This document shows, in pieces, positions 46,647-54,672 of a DNA stretch of 64,000 nucleotides (position 1 is the first letter of the stretch; each line of letters begins with the position of its first letter). The stretch spans positions 1,736,001 to 1,800,000 of the forward strand of contig NZ_CP074371.1 in assembly GCF_018362975.1 (NCBI RefSeq), given 5' to 3'. A program made the translations under genes and the position numbers. Source of the stretch: Nocardia tengchongensis. Its GTDB lineage: Bacteria > Actinomycetota > Actinomycetes > Mycobacteriales > Mycobacteriaceae. The notes under the pieces were generated by a model. That model had not been told where the DNA came from. It saw nothing but the letters and a program-made list of their open reading frames with translations, and did no database searches.

Positions 46647-47768
46647 TCAGAGCCCAGAGGCGGCTTTCAGACTTTCAGCGAAGTACATGGATCGGACGGG
46701 AATGACCTTCCCTGGACCAACGTATGCCTGCCCGAAGCCTTGCGCTGTCACCGTCCATTCAACGTTCAGGTCACGGGGGTTGTTGAGATCGCGCAGTACC
46801 AAGACGATGTCATCGTCTTCGCTCTTCCATTCCGGGACCGGAGGTAAGCGCTCGAGATCGATGGTGATCACTACCGAGTCGTCGCCGTTCTCCCAGCTGA
46901 CTGGGTAGTCCTTCTTGCGAAGCTTGTGGGTGTGGAAGTAGCTCATATCGGGCGCTGCGAAGAGAGACTGCTGTGGGGAGGAGAACGGCAGAAGGACCTT
47001 GTCCTGATCGAATCCCTCGATCTTGAGGCATTCGATGCCGCGAGCACCAGCGACGGTGATAACGACCTGGACATGATTGAGGTAGGCGTTGCCTACGTTC
47101 CGAACACGGAACTGGCATCCGGGCCAGGCCATCGCGGCCAGGTAGTCCAAAGATTCCGGCCACTGGTCGACAACCTTGGCGCGCCAGCGCTCTATGCGCT
47201 CCGCGTTTTGGTCCGTCGTCTCATGCTCAAGCCAGATCTGGAGCGCTCTTTCCGCCTCGTCGGGTGGGAAGTACATGACGGTGCCGTGGACCTCGAAATC
47301 CACTTCGACGGGCAGTGGATCGGGACCGATATCGAGGTATTGCTTACGGACTGGTGCCATGACGGGCCGATCAAGGATCGTCGCGACCCGCTCCAGGTGG
47401 TAGATCTCGATCTCGATACCACCGCCGAGGTTTCGAAGGGTGTCGCGCTCGCTGAGGCGGATCTCCTGGTTGGTGACGAATGCCAGACCATGCGGATTGT
47501 GCTTCCTCGCCGAGGCGAGGTCATCGCTGAACTTGGTCTTGATGTCGTTGAATGTCTGCTGACCTCGCGGGAAGTACACGGCGTAGATCCAACTTTGGCC
47601 ATTCCTGACGCAGGTGCCGTCCTTACCCCCGTCCTTTCCTCCTTGGGGGTGGGACGGGTCGATGTCCTCGTATCCCTCGTGATCGAGGATCTGGGCAGCG
47701 AGGCGCTCCGAAGCCTGGCCAGTCCTCCACTCCAGCAGACGATGAAGAGTTTCTTCGGTACGCGTCAT
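46647..47768 (-). CDS. Putative PD-(D/E)XK nuclease-like cargo protein
   Basis: 373-aa protein with an N-terminal restriction-endonuclease-like fold: RTGQASERLAAQILDHEGYED, then PSHPQGGKDGGKDG and SWIYAVYFPRGQQTF, where the Asp and Gln positions fit a GxDGGxDx(n)-Q-type active site but the usual final Lys is not obvious. The C-terminal half is beta-rich and unknown. ATG at 47768 with site aaagga. Place at the attR end of a mobile element and the nuclease-like fold suggest defence against phages or plasmids; this is inference. Confidence 0.6.
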   Translation of the reverse strand: MTRTEETLHRLLEWRTGQASERLAAQILDHEGYEDIDPSHPQGGKDGGKDGTCVRNGQSWIYAVYFPRGQQTFNDIKTKFSDDLASARKHNPHGLAFVTNQEIRLSERDTLRNLGGGIEIEIYHLERVATILDRPVMAPVRKQYLDIGPDPLPVEVDFEVHGTVMYFPPDEAERALQIWLEHETTDQNAERIERWRAKVVDQWPESLDYLAAMAWPGCQFRVRNVGNAYLNHVQVVITVAGARGIECLKIEGFDQDKVLLPFSSPQQSLFAAPDMSYFHTHKLRKKDYPVSWENGDDSVVITIDLERLPPVPEWKSEDDDIVLVLRDLNNPRDLNVEWTVTAQGFGQAYVGPGKVIPVRSMYFAESLKAASGL

Positions 47769-47943
47769 GCGTCCTTTGTACGGGCATGCAGGTGACGAGG
47801 GCCAACTAATCCCCAACTAATCCGTTGTGCGCCAGGTCTCGATGCGTCGCGACCGATTGCTCTAGGTTGCAGAAGTCGGACCGTAACAACAGGATTCGGA
47901 TCAGCTTGACAGTCGCCGGTCGCGTGTAGTAGCCCTAGCTGTC

Positions 47944-47990
47944 CGTAATGAAAAGGTCGGGGGTTCGATTCCCCCAGGCGGCTCCAAACA
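47944..47990. repeat. attR: 47-bp direct repeat
   Basis: Exact copy of 29751-29797: the displaced 3' end of the original tRNA-Thr gene. Left of it the sequence belongs to the element; right of it the chromosome resumes. Confidence 0.95.
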
Positions 47991-47992
47991 AG

Positions 47993-48023
47993 CAGGTGGA
48001 GAGCGATTATCGCTCTCCACCTG
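47993..48023 (+). terminator. Original tRNA-Thr terminator, now separated from its gene
   Basis: 13-bp stem (47993-48005 / 48011-48023), loop attat, followed by ttgtcgttt. Before integration it followed tRNA-Thr directly. Confidence 0.75.
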
Positions 48024-48056
48024 TTGTCGTTTCGGGGTCGTGTGGCGGCCGCCGGG

Positions 48057-48452
48057 TCATCCACCGATCACTAGGGACGTGCCCGTGGCGTCGTGGATTC
48101 CGCGGGCATTGGCGACTCCTGGTCCGCCTCCGGTCCCGCCGTGTTCGCCGCTATCGGTGCAGCCATCGCCGGTCTGGCTGGGATCGGTGCAGGTCTTTTC
48201 GCCCCCGTCGCTCTCGCCGCAGTTTTCGTTGTCGCAGCCATGGGGCGGGACCGGCGGGGGTGGCGCAACTGGCTCGGCGTGATTACCGGACCACCCTGAA
48301 GGCCGATCGACCTGCATGACGGCGGCCGCCGCGCCCGACGCGGCCATGGCTGGAACCGCCGCTGTCGCGGGAACCGCCATCACCACCCCTGCCAGCACGA
48401 ACGTGGTGAACAGCTGATGTGTGACATTTCGGTGAGTCTCGTTGGTCATCAT
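48057..48452 (-). CDS. Secreted Cys-containing small protein
   Basis: About 131-aa protein. An N-terminal signal peptide (HQLFTTFVLAGVVMAVPATA, cleavage probably in the following Ala-rich stretch) precedes a low-complexity Pro/Gly/Asp-rich mature part with four Cys (CDNENC, KTCTD, DGCTD). Start chosen among three consecutive ATGs (48455, 48452, 48449) after ribosome site gggagg. Function unknown; not part of the element. Confidence 0.6.
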   Translation of the reverse strand: MMTNETHRNVTHQLFTTFVLAGVVMAVPATAAVPAMAASGAAAAVMQVDRPSGWSGNHAEPVAPPPPVPPHGCDNENCGESDGGEKTCTDPSQTGDGCTDSGEHGGTGGGPGVANARGIHDATGTSLVIGG

Positions 48453-48557
48453 CATCGCCTCCCAGGGGGGGCGTCCATCGGATACCCCCATCTGCGATTG
48501 CCCTGATCAGAATCCTACTCAGGTGATCAACAGCGGAAGACAATCGTTGCTCAAAGG

Positions 48558-48588
48558 AAAGGTGAGGACCGTCGTGGTCCTCACCTTT
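48558..48588 (-). terminator. Terminator of the DHDPR-like gene
   Basis: 13-bp hairpin (aaaggtgaggacc / ggtcctcaccttt, loop gtcgt), 13 nt after the stop of the leftward gene at 48601. Confidence 0.75.
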
Positions 48589-48600
48589 GTCTTCGGTGGG

Positions 48601-49665
48601 TCAGGAGACCAGGCCGCGGCCGGTGGTCAGGGGGAGGTCCATCGCCGTGAGCAGGCCCGGGCGGGCTTGGACTACGGCGGGGATGGTGCTGACCAGGCGG
48701 GCTGCGGTGCCGACCACTCCGGCTTCGGCGTGGTCGCCGTTGCTGTAGAGCTGGAGGTCGAGGAGGTAGTCGGGTTCGCCCTGGATTTCCACTCGGTAGC
48801 AGCCCGATCCGGCGGGCTGGGGCCAGTCGGGGGCCAGGTCGGGGTGCAGGCGGGTGACGTGTTCGAGGGTGAGGATTTCGCGGCCGTCGCGGATGCCGTG
48901 GACCTGGAAGCGCAGGGCGGCGGCGGTGCCGGCCTCGATGGTGTGGGAGCCGATCCGGATGGGATCGGTCGCCGCGAGGCGTTCGAAATGCTGTGTGACG
49001 GAGTCGAGTTCGATGTCGAGGGCGGCGGCGAGCTGGCGGATGACGCTGCCCCAGGCGAGGGTGAGGATGCCGGGCTGCAGCAGCATGGGGAGGTCTTCGA
49101 GCTTGCTGCCGAAGCCCATGATGTCGAAGACGACCTTCGGGTTGTCGTAGGTCGAGTAGTCCATGATCTCCGAGCAGATGACCCGGTCGATGCGTTCGGA
49201 GCCGCTGGACAGCAGCAGCGGCAGCCAGTCGTTGGCCCAGCCGGGGTCGATGCCGTTGACCCAGAGGGAGGCGCCGCCTTCCTCGGCGGCCTCGACGATG
49301 GGGGCGATGGCCTCGTCGGGGAGGGTGCCGTAGGGGAATTGCAGGAAGACGGGGCTGCTGGAGACGACGTTGATGCCGGCGCGGAGGAAGGTCTTCAGAT
49401 CCTCGACGGCCTCCATCAGGCGGTCGTCGGCCATAGCGGTGTGGACGATGCAGTCGGGCTTCAGGGCCAGCAGGGCCTGCGCGTCCTGGGTGGCCAGGAC
49501 TCCGGTCTCGCGGTCGAGTCCGGCGAGTTCACCGGCGTCCTTGCCGGCCTTCTCGGCGCTGGAGACCCAGACCCCGACCAGGTCGAGTTCGGGGCGGGCG
49601 ATGATATTGCGCAGGGCGCGGCGGCCGACATTGCCTGTGCTCCACTGGACTACGCGGTACTTCAT
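48601..49665 (-). CDS. Dihydrodipicolinate-reductase-like oxidoreductase
   Basis: 354-aa NAD(P)-dependent oxidoreductase with an N-terminal Rossmann motif VVQWSTGNVGRRALR. In this actinobacterial family the C-terminal part (FDIMGFGSKLEDLP) differs from lysine-pathway DapB, so the substrate is unknown; 2,4-diaminopentanoate dehydrogenase is a related activity. ATG at 49665 with site cccagga. 24 nt after the SDR gene, so both are in one operon. Confidence 0.82.
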   Translation of the reverse strand: MKYRVVQWSTGNVGRRALRNIIARPELDLVGVWVSSAEKAGKDAGELAGLDRETGVLATQDAQALLALKPDCIVHTAMADDRLMEAVEDLKTFLRAGINVVSSSPVFLQFPYGTLPDEAIAPIVEAAEEGGASLWVNGIDPGWANDWLPLLLSSGSERIDRVICSEIMDYSTYDNPKVVFDIMGFGSKLEDLPMLLQPGILTLAWGSVIRQLAAALDIELDSVTQHFERLAATDPIRIGSHTIEAGTAAALRFQVHGIRDGREILTLEHVTRLHPDLAPDWPQPAGSGCYRVEIQGEPDYLLDLQLYSNGDHAEAGVVGTAARLVSTIPAVVQARPGLLTAMDLPLTTGRGLVS

Positions 49666-49689
49666 GGAAAACTCCTGGGACGCGGGGGA

Positions 49690-50478
49690 TTACAGGTCGG
49701 GGATGGGGAGGTCGAGGTTGGGGCGGTCGATGCCGCCGTCCACCTCGAGCACCTTGCCGGTGATGTAGCCGCCCGCGCGGGAGCTCAGGTAGACGATGGC
49801 GGCGGCGATCTCCCACGGCTCGCCGAGGCGGTGCAGCGGGGTGGCGTCCTCCATCTGCTTCTTGATCTCCGGTTGCTGCGCAACGACTTCCAGCGCGGAG
49901 GTCAATACCGAGCCGACCGCGATCGCGTTCACCCGGATGCGCGGGGACAGGTCGGAGGCGGCCATCTTGGTCCAATGCGCGAGGGCGGCCTTGGCGGTGC
50001 CGTAGGCCAGGAAGCCGCGGCCCGCGCTGATGCCCATGCGCGAGGAGATGTTGACGACCGAGCCGCCGTCGTTCTTCAGCATGTGCGGTACCGCGGCCTG
50101 GGTGAGGGCGTGCGCGGTGGACACGTTGAAGCGGAAGGCCTCTTCGAGGAAGTCGGGGGAGGTGGTGAGGAAGGTGTTGGGCATGGTGCCGCCGACATTG
50201 TTGACCACGATGTCGAGGCGGCCCAGTTCGGTGGCGGTGGTCTCGGCGAGGGCGGTGATGGCCGAGAGGTCGGACAGGTCGGCGGGGACGGTGACGCAGC
50301 GGCGTCCCAGGGCGTGGATCTTGCCCGCGACCTCGTCGAGCTGGGCGGGGGTGCGGGCCGAGATGGCGACGTCCGCACCGGCTTCGGCGAGGGCGAGCGC
50401 GGTGGCGGCGCCGATGCCGCGGCCCGCGCCGGTCACGACGGCGACGCGGCCGTCCAGTCGGAAAGTGTCCAGGATCAT
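49690..50478 (-). CDS. Short-chain dehydrogenase/reductase
   Basis: 262-aa classical SDR. Cofactor motif [13 protein letters not shown], catalytic Ser in NISSRMG, Tyr-x-x-x-Lys in YGTAKAA, and the C-terminal [10 protein letters not shown]. Substrate unknown; such enzymes in actinomycetes often act on steroid or acyl intermediates. ATG at 50478, site ggaagga. Divergent from the TetR gene, which probably controls it. Confidence 0.88.
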   Translation of the reverse strand: MILDTFRLDGRVAVVTGAGRGIGAATALALAEAGADVAISARTPAQLDEVAGKIHALGRRCVTVPADLSDLSAITALAETTATELGRLDIVVNNVGGTMPNTFLTTSPDFLEEAFRFNVSTAHALTQAAVPHMLKNDGGSVVNISSRMGISAGRGFLAYGTAKAALAHWTKMAASDLSPRIRVNAIAVGSVLTSALEVVAQQPEIKKQMEDATPLHRLGEPWEIAAAIVYLSSRAGGYITGKVLEVDGGIDRPNLDLPIPDL

Positions 50479-50523
50479 CGCTAATGCAGTCCTTCCGGAG
50501 GTGACGACAGTCACTCGACACTT

Positions 50524-50541
50524 TTAAGCATTAGTTCTTAA
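50524..50541. promoter_or_regulatory. Candidate TetR operator
   Basis: Interrupted palindrome TTAAG-N8-CTTAA in an AT-rich patch between the divergent SDR and TetR genes, the usual place of a TetR operator. Pattern match only. Confidence 0.5.
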
Positions 50542-50611
50542 CCGTCAAGGACGAGTTCTTTATCCGCTGGTGAGCGGCTACAGTCCAGACTGTGGCCAGT
50601 AGGGAGTGCAG

Positions 50612-51250
50612 GTGGTGCAGGTGGCAGTGACGAGCGCGCGCGAGCGCATCATCCTGGCGGCGGAACAGCTGATCGCCGAGCGCGGTCCGGCAGTGCCGCT
50701 GCGAGATATCGCCGCGTCCGCCGAACAGCGCAACAACTCGGCGGTCCAATACCACTTCGGTTCCCGCGACGGCCTGATCGAGGCCGTGGTCGAACACCGG
50801 CTCGTCACCCTGGAGATCCGGCGGCTGGAACTGCTCGCCGAGCAGGCCGGGACCGGCGAGACGAACGTCCACGACCTGCTCGAAGCCCTCGTCATCCCCA
50901 TGCTCGAGCTGGGTGAACGGCATGGAATCCACCATTACGCGCGATTCCTCGAACAGATCCACACCCATCCGGCCGTCACCGATGCCGCGAATCTGGCCTC
51001 CGCGCAGCGCACCTCGGTGCGCGTGATCATGCAACAACTCGACCGGGAACTCGCCGACCTGCCGAAACGCTTGCGGCTGCGGCGGTTGCGCGCCTTGCCG
51101 ACGGTGTTGTTCGCGCTGCTGGCCGATCACGAACGGGCGGTCGAAGCGGGCAAGGTCGCCGTGGGCGACGTGGCCGCCTGGGGTGAGATCGTCGACATGC
51201 TCGCGGGCGTGCTCACCGCCCCGGTCGTGGAACGTGCGCCGATCCGCTGA
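50612..51250 (+). CDS. TetR family transcriptional regulator
   Basis: About 212-aa TetR repressor. The N-terminal HTH is clear: RERIILAAEQLIAERG and VPLRDIAASAEQ...YHFGSRDGLIEAV. The ligand-binding domain is of the common all-helical type. Several GTG starts are stacked (50606-50627); 50612 fits the agggag site. Probably represses the adjacent SDR/DHDPR-like operon. Confidence 0.85.
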   Translation: MVQVAVTSARERIILAAEQLIAERGPAVPLRDIAASAEQRNNSAVQYHFGSRDGLIEAVVEHRLVTLEIRRLELLAEQAGTGETNVHDLLEALVIPMLELGERHGIHHYARFLEQIHTHPAVTDAANLASAQRTSVRVIMQQLDRELADLPKRLRLRRLRALPTVLFALLADHERAVEAGKVAVGDVAAWGEIVDMLAGVLTAPVVERAPIR

Positions 51251-51362
51251 CCGGCACGCGAAAACGGCTGCGGCGGCTCGATGTCCGGCGTCGCCGGCCG
51301 CCGGGGTGCGAAGTTCGCCGCGACCTGGCAGGTGGTCGGTGCTGCGGCTACCGTTGATTCTC

Positions 51363-51827
51363 GTGGACATCACGGCACCAGTCACGGCGGCGGAAGCCGA
51401 AGCACAGCCCGCGGGCTCGCGATGGCTCGGCGTCGGGCTACCGCTGCTGAGCGGCGCCGCCGTCGCCGGTGGGCTGGCGCTGCTGCACTTTCGGGACCCG
51501 CACGTGCAGGGGGCCTACGGGTTCTGTCCGTTCTACGAGCTCACCGGGTATTGGTGTCCCGGCTGCGGCGGTCTGCGCGGCCTGCACAATCTGACCGACG
51601 GCCGGATTCTCGACGCCATCCACTCCAATGTGCTGCTGCTGCCGTTGACGCTCGGCTTCCTCGCCTGGTGGGGCACCTGGCTGGTGCGCGGCTGGCGGGG
51701 CCGGGCGGTGCCGCCGCGACTACCGCGGGTGCTGCCCAGGTCGGCGCTGTGGGTGGCGGTGGCCTTCCTCGTCCTGTTCACGGTCGTGCGGAACACACCG
51801 TGGGGTACCTGGATCGCGCCCGTCTAG
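51363..51827 (+). CDS. DUF2752 membrane protein
   Basis: 154-aa membrane protein with three hydrophobic segments. The family signature is complete: CPFYELTGYWCPGCGGLRGLH. Function unknown; the conserved Cys pair hints at metal binding. GTG at 51363. Next gene follows 18 nt later. Confidence 0.85.
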   Translation: MDITAPVTAAEAEAQPAGSRWLGVGLPLLSGAAVAGGLALLHFRDPHVQGAYGFCPFYELTGYWCPGCGGLRGLHNLTDGRILDAIHSNVLLLPLTLGFLAWWGTWLVRGWRGRAVPPRLPRVLPRSALWVAVAFLVLFTVVRNTPWGTWIAPV

Positions 51828-51845
51828 ACGGAGCATGCTCTTGTT

Positions 51846-52049
51846 ATGAGCGAATCATGGCTGGGCGAATCGCTGAAGGAGCGGGTGCGCGACAAGCTGA
51901 TCCGTCAGCTCGAGGAGGACGGACCGCCCGATCCGGATCAGGAGGACACCCGGCAGGTGTCCGTCCAGGCCGATCTGGATGCGCTCGAGGCGGTCGCCGA
52001 CGACGATCCGCTGGTCGAGGTGCTCGCTGCCCGCTACGTCGTGCCCTGA
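51846..52049 (+). CDS. Small acidic protein, unknown function
   Basis: 67-aa acidic protein (LKERVRDKLIRQLEEDGPP, DLDALEAVADDDPLVE). ATG at 51846; no strong ribosome site. Converges with the aminotransferase gene. No family recognised. Confidence 0.6.
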   Translation: MSESWLGESLKERVRDKLIRQLEEDGPPDPDQEDTRQVSVQADLDALEAVADDDPLVEVLAARYVVP

Positions 52050-52067
52050 CCGACTCTCACCGGTGAG

Positions 52068-53381
52068 TCAGAACCCGCAGGGCGCCGCGCCTTCCGTCGA
52101 CGCGCCGAACGGGCGGGTCTCGGGGACCGGATTCCAATGGCCTTCGGTGCGGGCGTAATTCCACGCCGGCCCGTGCCCGACCAGGGTGGCGATGGCGTCG
52201 ACGAGACGGTCCACGTCGGCGGCGGTGGTGCCGAGACCGATGCTGGCGCGCAGGGCGGCGTCCACGCCGAGCCGGGCGAGCAGCGGGTGGGCGCAGAATC
52301 GGCCGTCGCGTACGCCGATGCCGTGTTCGGCGGACAGGTAGGCGGCGACCTGGCCCGGTTCGAAGCCGCCGACGGTGAACGCGACGATGCCGACGGCGTC
52401 GCTGCTGTCGCGCCAGATGCGCAGGAAGTTCACGCCCGGAACGGTTTTCAGGCCGTAGCGCAGGCGGTGGGTGAGGTACTGCTCGTGCTCGACGACGGTG
52501 GTCTCGTCGAGTTCGGTGAGGGCGTCGCAGGCGGCGGCCAGCGCGGCCACGCCGAGCACGTTGGGGGAGCCGGCCTCGTGGCGCTGCGGCGCCGGCGCCC
52601 AGTCGACGCCGTCGGTGGTGACCGAGCGGACCGCGCCGCCCCCGGCCAGGTACGGCTGCGCCGCGTCCAGCCAGTCCCGGCGGCCGACCAGGACGCCCGC
52701 GCCGAACGGGGCGTAGGCCTTGTGCCCGGAGAAAGCCAGGTAGTCGATGCCGGTGGTGCGCAGGTCGATGCGGCGGTGCGGGGCCAGCTGGGCGGCGTCC
52801 ACCAGGATGCGGGTGCCGCACTGGTGCGCGATCCAAGCGAGTCGTTCCAGCGGCAGCAGTTCGCCGGTCACGTTGGAGGCGCCGGTGATGGCCAGCAGCG
52901 CAGCGGGTTTCGAGCACAGCTCGGCGACCAGGCGCTGGATGGTCTCCTCGATGGTGTCGGCGACCGGCACCACCCGGCGGCCGTGGCGGGTCCAGGGCAG
53001 GAAGTTGGCGTGGTGTTCGACGTCGAGCACCACGGTGTCGCCGGGCACGCAGGCGGCCAGCAGGTTCAGCGAGTCGGTGGTGTTGCGGGTGAACACGACC
53101 ACCTGGTCGTCGGACGCGTTCAGGAAGCGGGCGACCGAGCCGCGGGCCGACTCGTAGCAGTCGGTGGAGACGCGGGAGGCGTAGCCGGCGCCCCGGTGCA
53201 CGCTGGCGTAGAACGGCAGCAGCGCCGCGACGCGGTCGGTGACCTGCTTCAGCGCGGGGGCGCTGGCGGCGTAGTCGAAGTTGGCGTACCCGGTGGTCCC
53301 GCCCTGGACCAGTGGAACCTGCAGGTCACAGCCGGTCACGGTGGCGAGGGGGGTGCAGGTCTGGTCGGCGAATGCGGTCAT
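52068..53381 (-). CDS. Class V aminotransferase / cysteine desulfurase-like
   Basis: 437-aa PLP enzyme of the cysteine desulfurase-like (SufS/Csd) group. The PLP-binding Lys lies in LAFSGHKAYAPFGAGV; other motifs are FDYAASAP, FTRNTTDSLNL, HHANFLPW and DAAQLAPH. The active-site Cys loop is different from SufS (VRDGRFCAHPL). Probable role in sulfur or thiol metabolism, supported by the SAM riboswitch upstream. ATG at 53381; GTG 53384 is possible. Confidence 0.85.
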   Translation of the reverse strand: MTAFADQTCTPLATVTGCDLQVPLVQGGTTGYANFDYAASAPALKQVTDRVAALLPFYASVHRGAGYASRVSTDCYESARGSVARFLNASDDQVVVFTRNTTDSLNLLAACVPGDTVVLDVEHHANFLPWTRHGRRVVPVADTIEETIQRLVAELCSKPAALLAITGASNVTGELLPLERLAWIAHQCGTRILVDAAQLAPHRRIDLRTTGIDYLAFSGHKAYAPFGAGVLVGRRDWLDAAQPYLAGGGAVRSVTTDGVDWAPAPQRHEAGSPNVLGVAALAAACDALTELDETTVVEHEQYLTHRLRYGLKTVPGVNFLRIWRDSSDAVGIVAFTVGGFEPGQVAAYLSAEHGIGVRDGRFCAHPLLARLGVDAALRASIGLGTTAADVDRLVDAIATLVGHGPAWNYARTEGHWNPVPETRPFGASTEGAAPCGF

Positions 53382-53451
53382 CACGAAATCCCATCGGATT
53401 CATGGACACGCGATCGGCTGTACTGCCTGGATCAGGAAGAACGATCGAGAG

Positions 53452-53565
53452 TCCGCGCTTGCCGCGCCCGGTCGGGCGACGGCCCGGTCGTCACCCGGAG
53501 CACCCCGCCGCGGTGGAGGGTTGCCGACCAGCTAGCCGGGGCTTGACGCTGGTACTCATGACCTG
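53452..53565 (-). promoter_or_regulatory. SAM-IV-type riboswitch
   Basis: On the minus strand, in the leader of the aminotransferase, the conserved actinobacterial pattern is readable: ggtcatgagtaccagc, then caagccccggctagctgg, the binding core ggcaaccctccacc, and gcggggtgctccgggtga closing with cgacc. A further hairpin (cgcccgaccgggcg) gives the pseudoknot region. SAM-IV elements switch off sulfur-amino-acid genes when SAM is plentiful. Boundaries estimated; distance to the start codon is about 70 nt. Confidence 0.85.
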
Positions 53566-53733
53566 ATTGCGAGACTGGCAGACCCATCGCGGGCTTGTCA
53601 ACCCTCGCGGTCGCGGCGAGTCGGTGTGACGAACGGCACCGGCGAATCGGAAAAATCATCCGAAAGTTGGAGTGGGTGGGCCGCAAAGTTCGAATCGCGC
53701 GATCGTTGCTGGAGCGTAGGGTCGATGAGGAAG

Positions 53734-53752
53734 TTAGGGTAGCCAAAGTGGG
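53734..53752 (+). promoter_or_regulatory. Candidate iron-box (IdeR/DtxR type)
   Basis: TTAGGGTAGCCAAAG in the heme oxygenase promoter matches the left half of the DtxR/IdeR consensus TTAGGTTAGSCTAACCTAA; the right half is poor (about 11-12 of 19). Iron-controlled expression would make sense for heme oxygenase. Confidence 0.35.
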
Positions 53753-53784
53753 GTGCCCCGGAGTTGACCACGAGGAGCCCGACC

Positions 53785-54459
53785 ATGTTGGACACGGACA
53801 CCAGCGCCCCGTTCTCGACGCTCATTCGCACCGCGACCGAGCAGCAGCACAACGAGGCGGAGCACTCCACGTTCATGCGTGACATGCTGACCGGTCAGCT
53901 CGGCGTCGACGCCTTCCTGCGCTACACCGGGCAGCTCTGGTTCGTTTACGAGGCCCTCGAAAAGCATTCCACCGCACTGGCTTCCGACTCGGTCGCGGGT
54001 CCGTTCGTGAAGCCGGAACTGGCGCGCCTGGCCGCGCTCGAGACCGATCTGGCGCACCTCGGCGGCGCGAACTGGCGCGACGAGCTGCAGCCGCTGCCCT
54101 CGACCGCCGCCTACGCCGCCCGCATCGAAGAGTGCGCGCAGGAGTGGCCGGCCGGATACGTCGTCCACCACTACACCCGCTACCTGGGTGACCTCTCCGG
54201 CGGCCAGGTCATTCGCGGCACCGCCGAGAAGCTGTGGGATCTGCCCAAGAAGGGCGACGGCGTGCGCTTCTACGTCTTCGACGAGATCACCAATCCCGCC
54301 GCGTTCAAGCGCGAGTACCGCGAGGCCCTGGACCAGCTTCCCCTCGAAGGTCCCGAGGTCGATCGGGTGCTCGACGAAGCGCGGTTGGCGTTCACGATGA
54401 ACACCGATCTGTTCCGTGAACTGGGTGCGGAGTACTCCCCCGCCTCCCCGGGTATTTAG
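53785..54459 (+). CDS. hmuO: Biliverdin-producing heme oxygenase
   Basis: 224-aa heme oxygenase of the HO-1 fold. The proximal heme His is in ATEQQHNEAEHSTF; the distal helix is YLGDLSGGQVIRG, with the conserved Gly-Gly. It opens heme to biliverdin, CO and Fe2+ for iron uptake. ATG at 53785 with site gaggag. Stand-alone gene. Confidence 0.93.
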   Translation: MLDTDTSAPFSTLIRTATEQQHNEAEHSTFMRDMLTGQLGVDAFLRYTGQLWFVYEALEKHSTALASDSVAGPFVKPELARLAALETDLAHLGGANWRDELQPLPSTAAYAARIEECAQEWPAGYVVHHYTRYLGDLSGGQVIRGTAEKLWDLPKKGDGVRFYVFDEITNPAAFKREYREALDQLPLEGPEVDRVLDEARLAFTMNTDLFRELGAEYSPASPGI

Positions 54460-54672
54460 CGGGCGGCTGAGAGCCGTCGGAGTTGGCAACCCGTGCCGGC
54501 GGTTGGATGCCGAACCGATCTGGACGTACCCGGTGAGTTACCCGGGCCTCACGAAATCAGTCGTCACGTTGGGATATTCGGCTACTGACCTGGCCGTCGG
54601 GGGCGGGTCAGCGGCCATGGCCAGGCGGCCGAAACTTGCGTGGTCACGGCTGCGTGCGTTGCCATGGAAGGC

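Larger units (their letters stand above)
29751..47990. mobile_element. Integrative and conjugative-type element in tRNA-Thr (18.2 kb)
   Basis: The segment is bounded by 47-bp direct repeats at a tRNA gene and contains tyrosine integrase, excisionase, replication-type proteins, an FtsK/TraB-like membrane ATPase, a replication-relaxation protein and cargo. This resembles actinomycete integrative and conjugative elements (AICEs). The integrase lies near attL, the divergent regulator region at about 43.6 kb, and a gene-free origin-like segment with hairpin and iterons near 46.4 kb. No phage structural genes are present. Whether it is still mobile is unknown; three element genes show single-base frame breaks. 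Confidence 0.9.

Noticed and set aside
29751..47990. Prophage interpretation of the element
   Set aside because: Integrase and primase could suit a phage, but no capsid, terminase, portal, tail or lysis gene is present, whereas a TraB-like motor and a replication-relaxation protein are.
48442..50484. 680-codon open frame on the plus strand
   Set aside because: Antisense to the DHDPR-like and SDR genes, whose motifs are unmistakable. Gly/Asp/Val-rich low-complexity product typical of GC-rich shadow frames.
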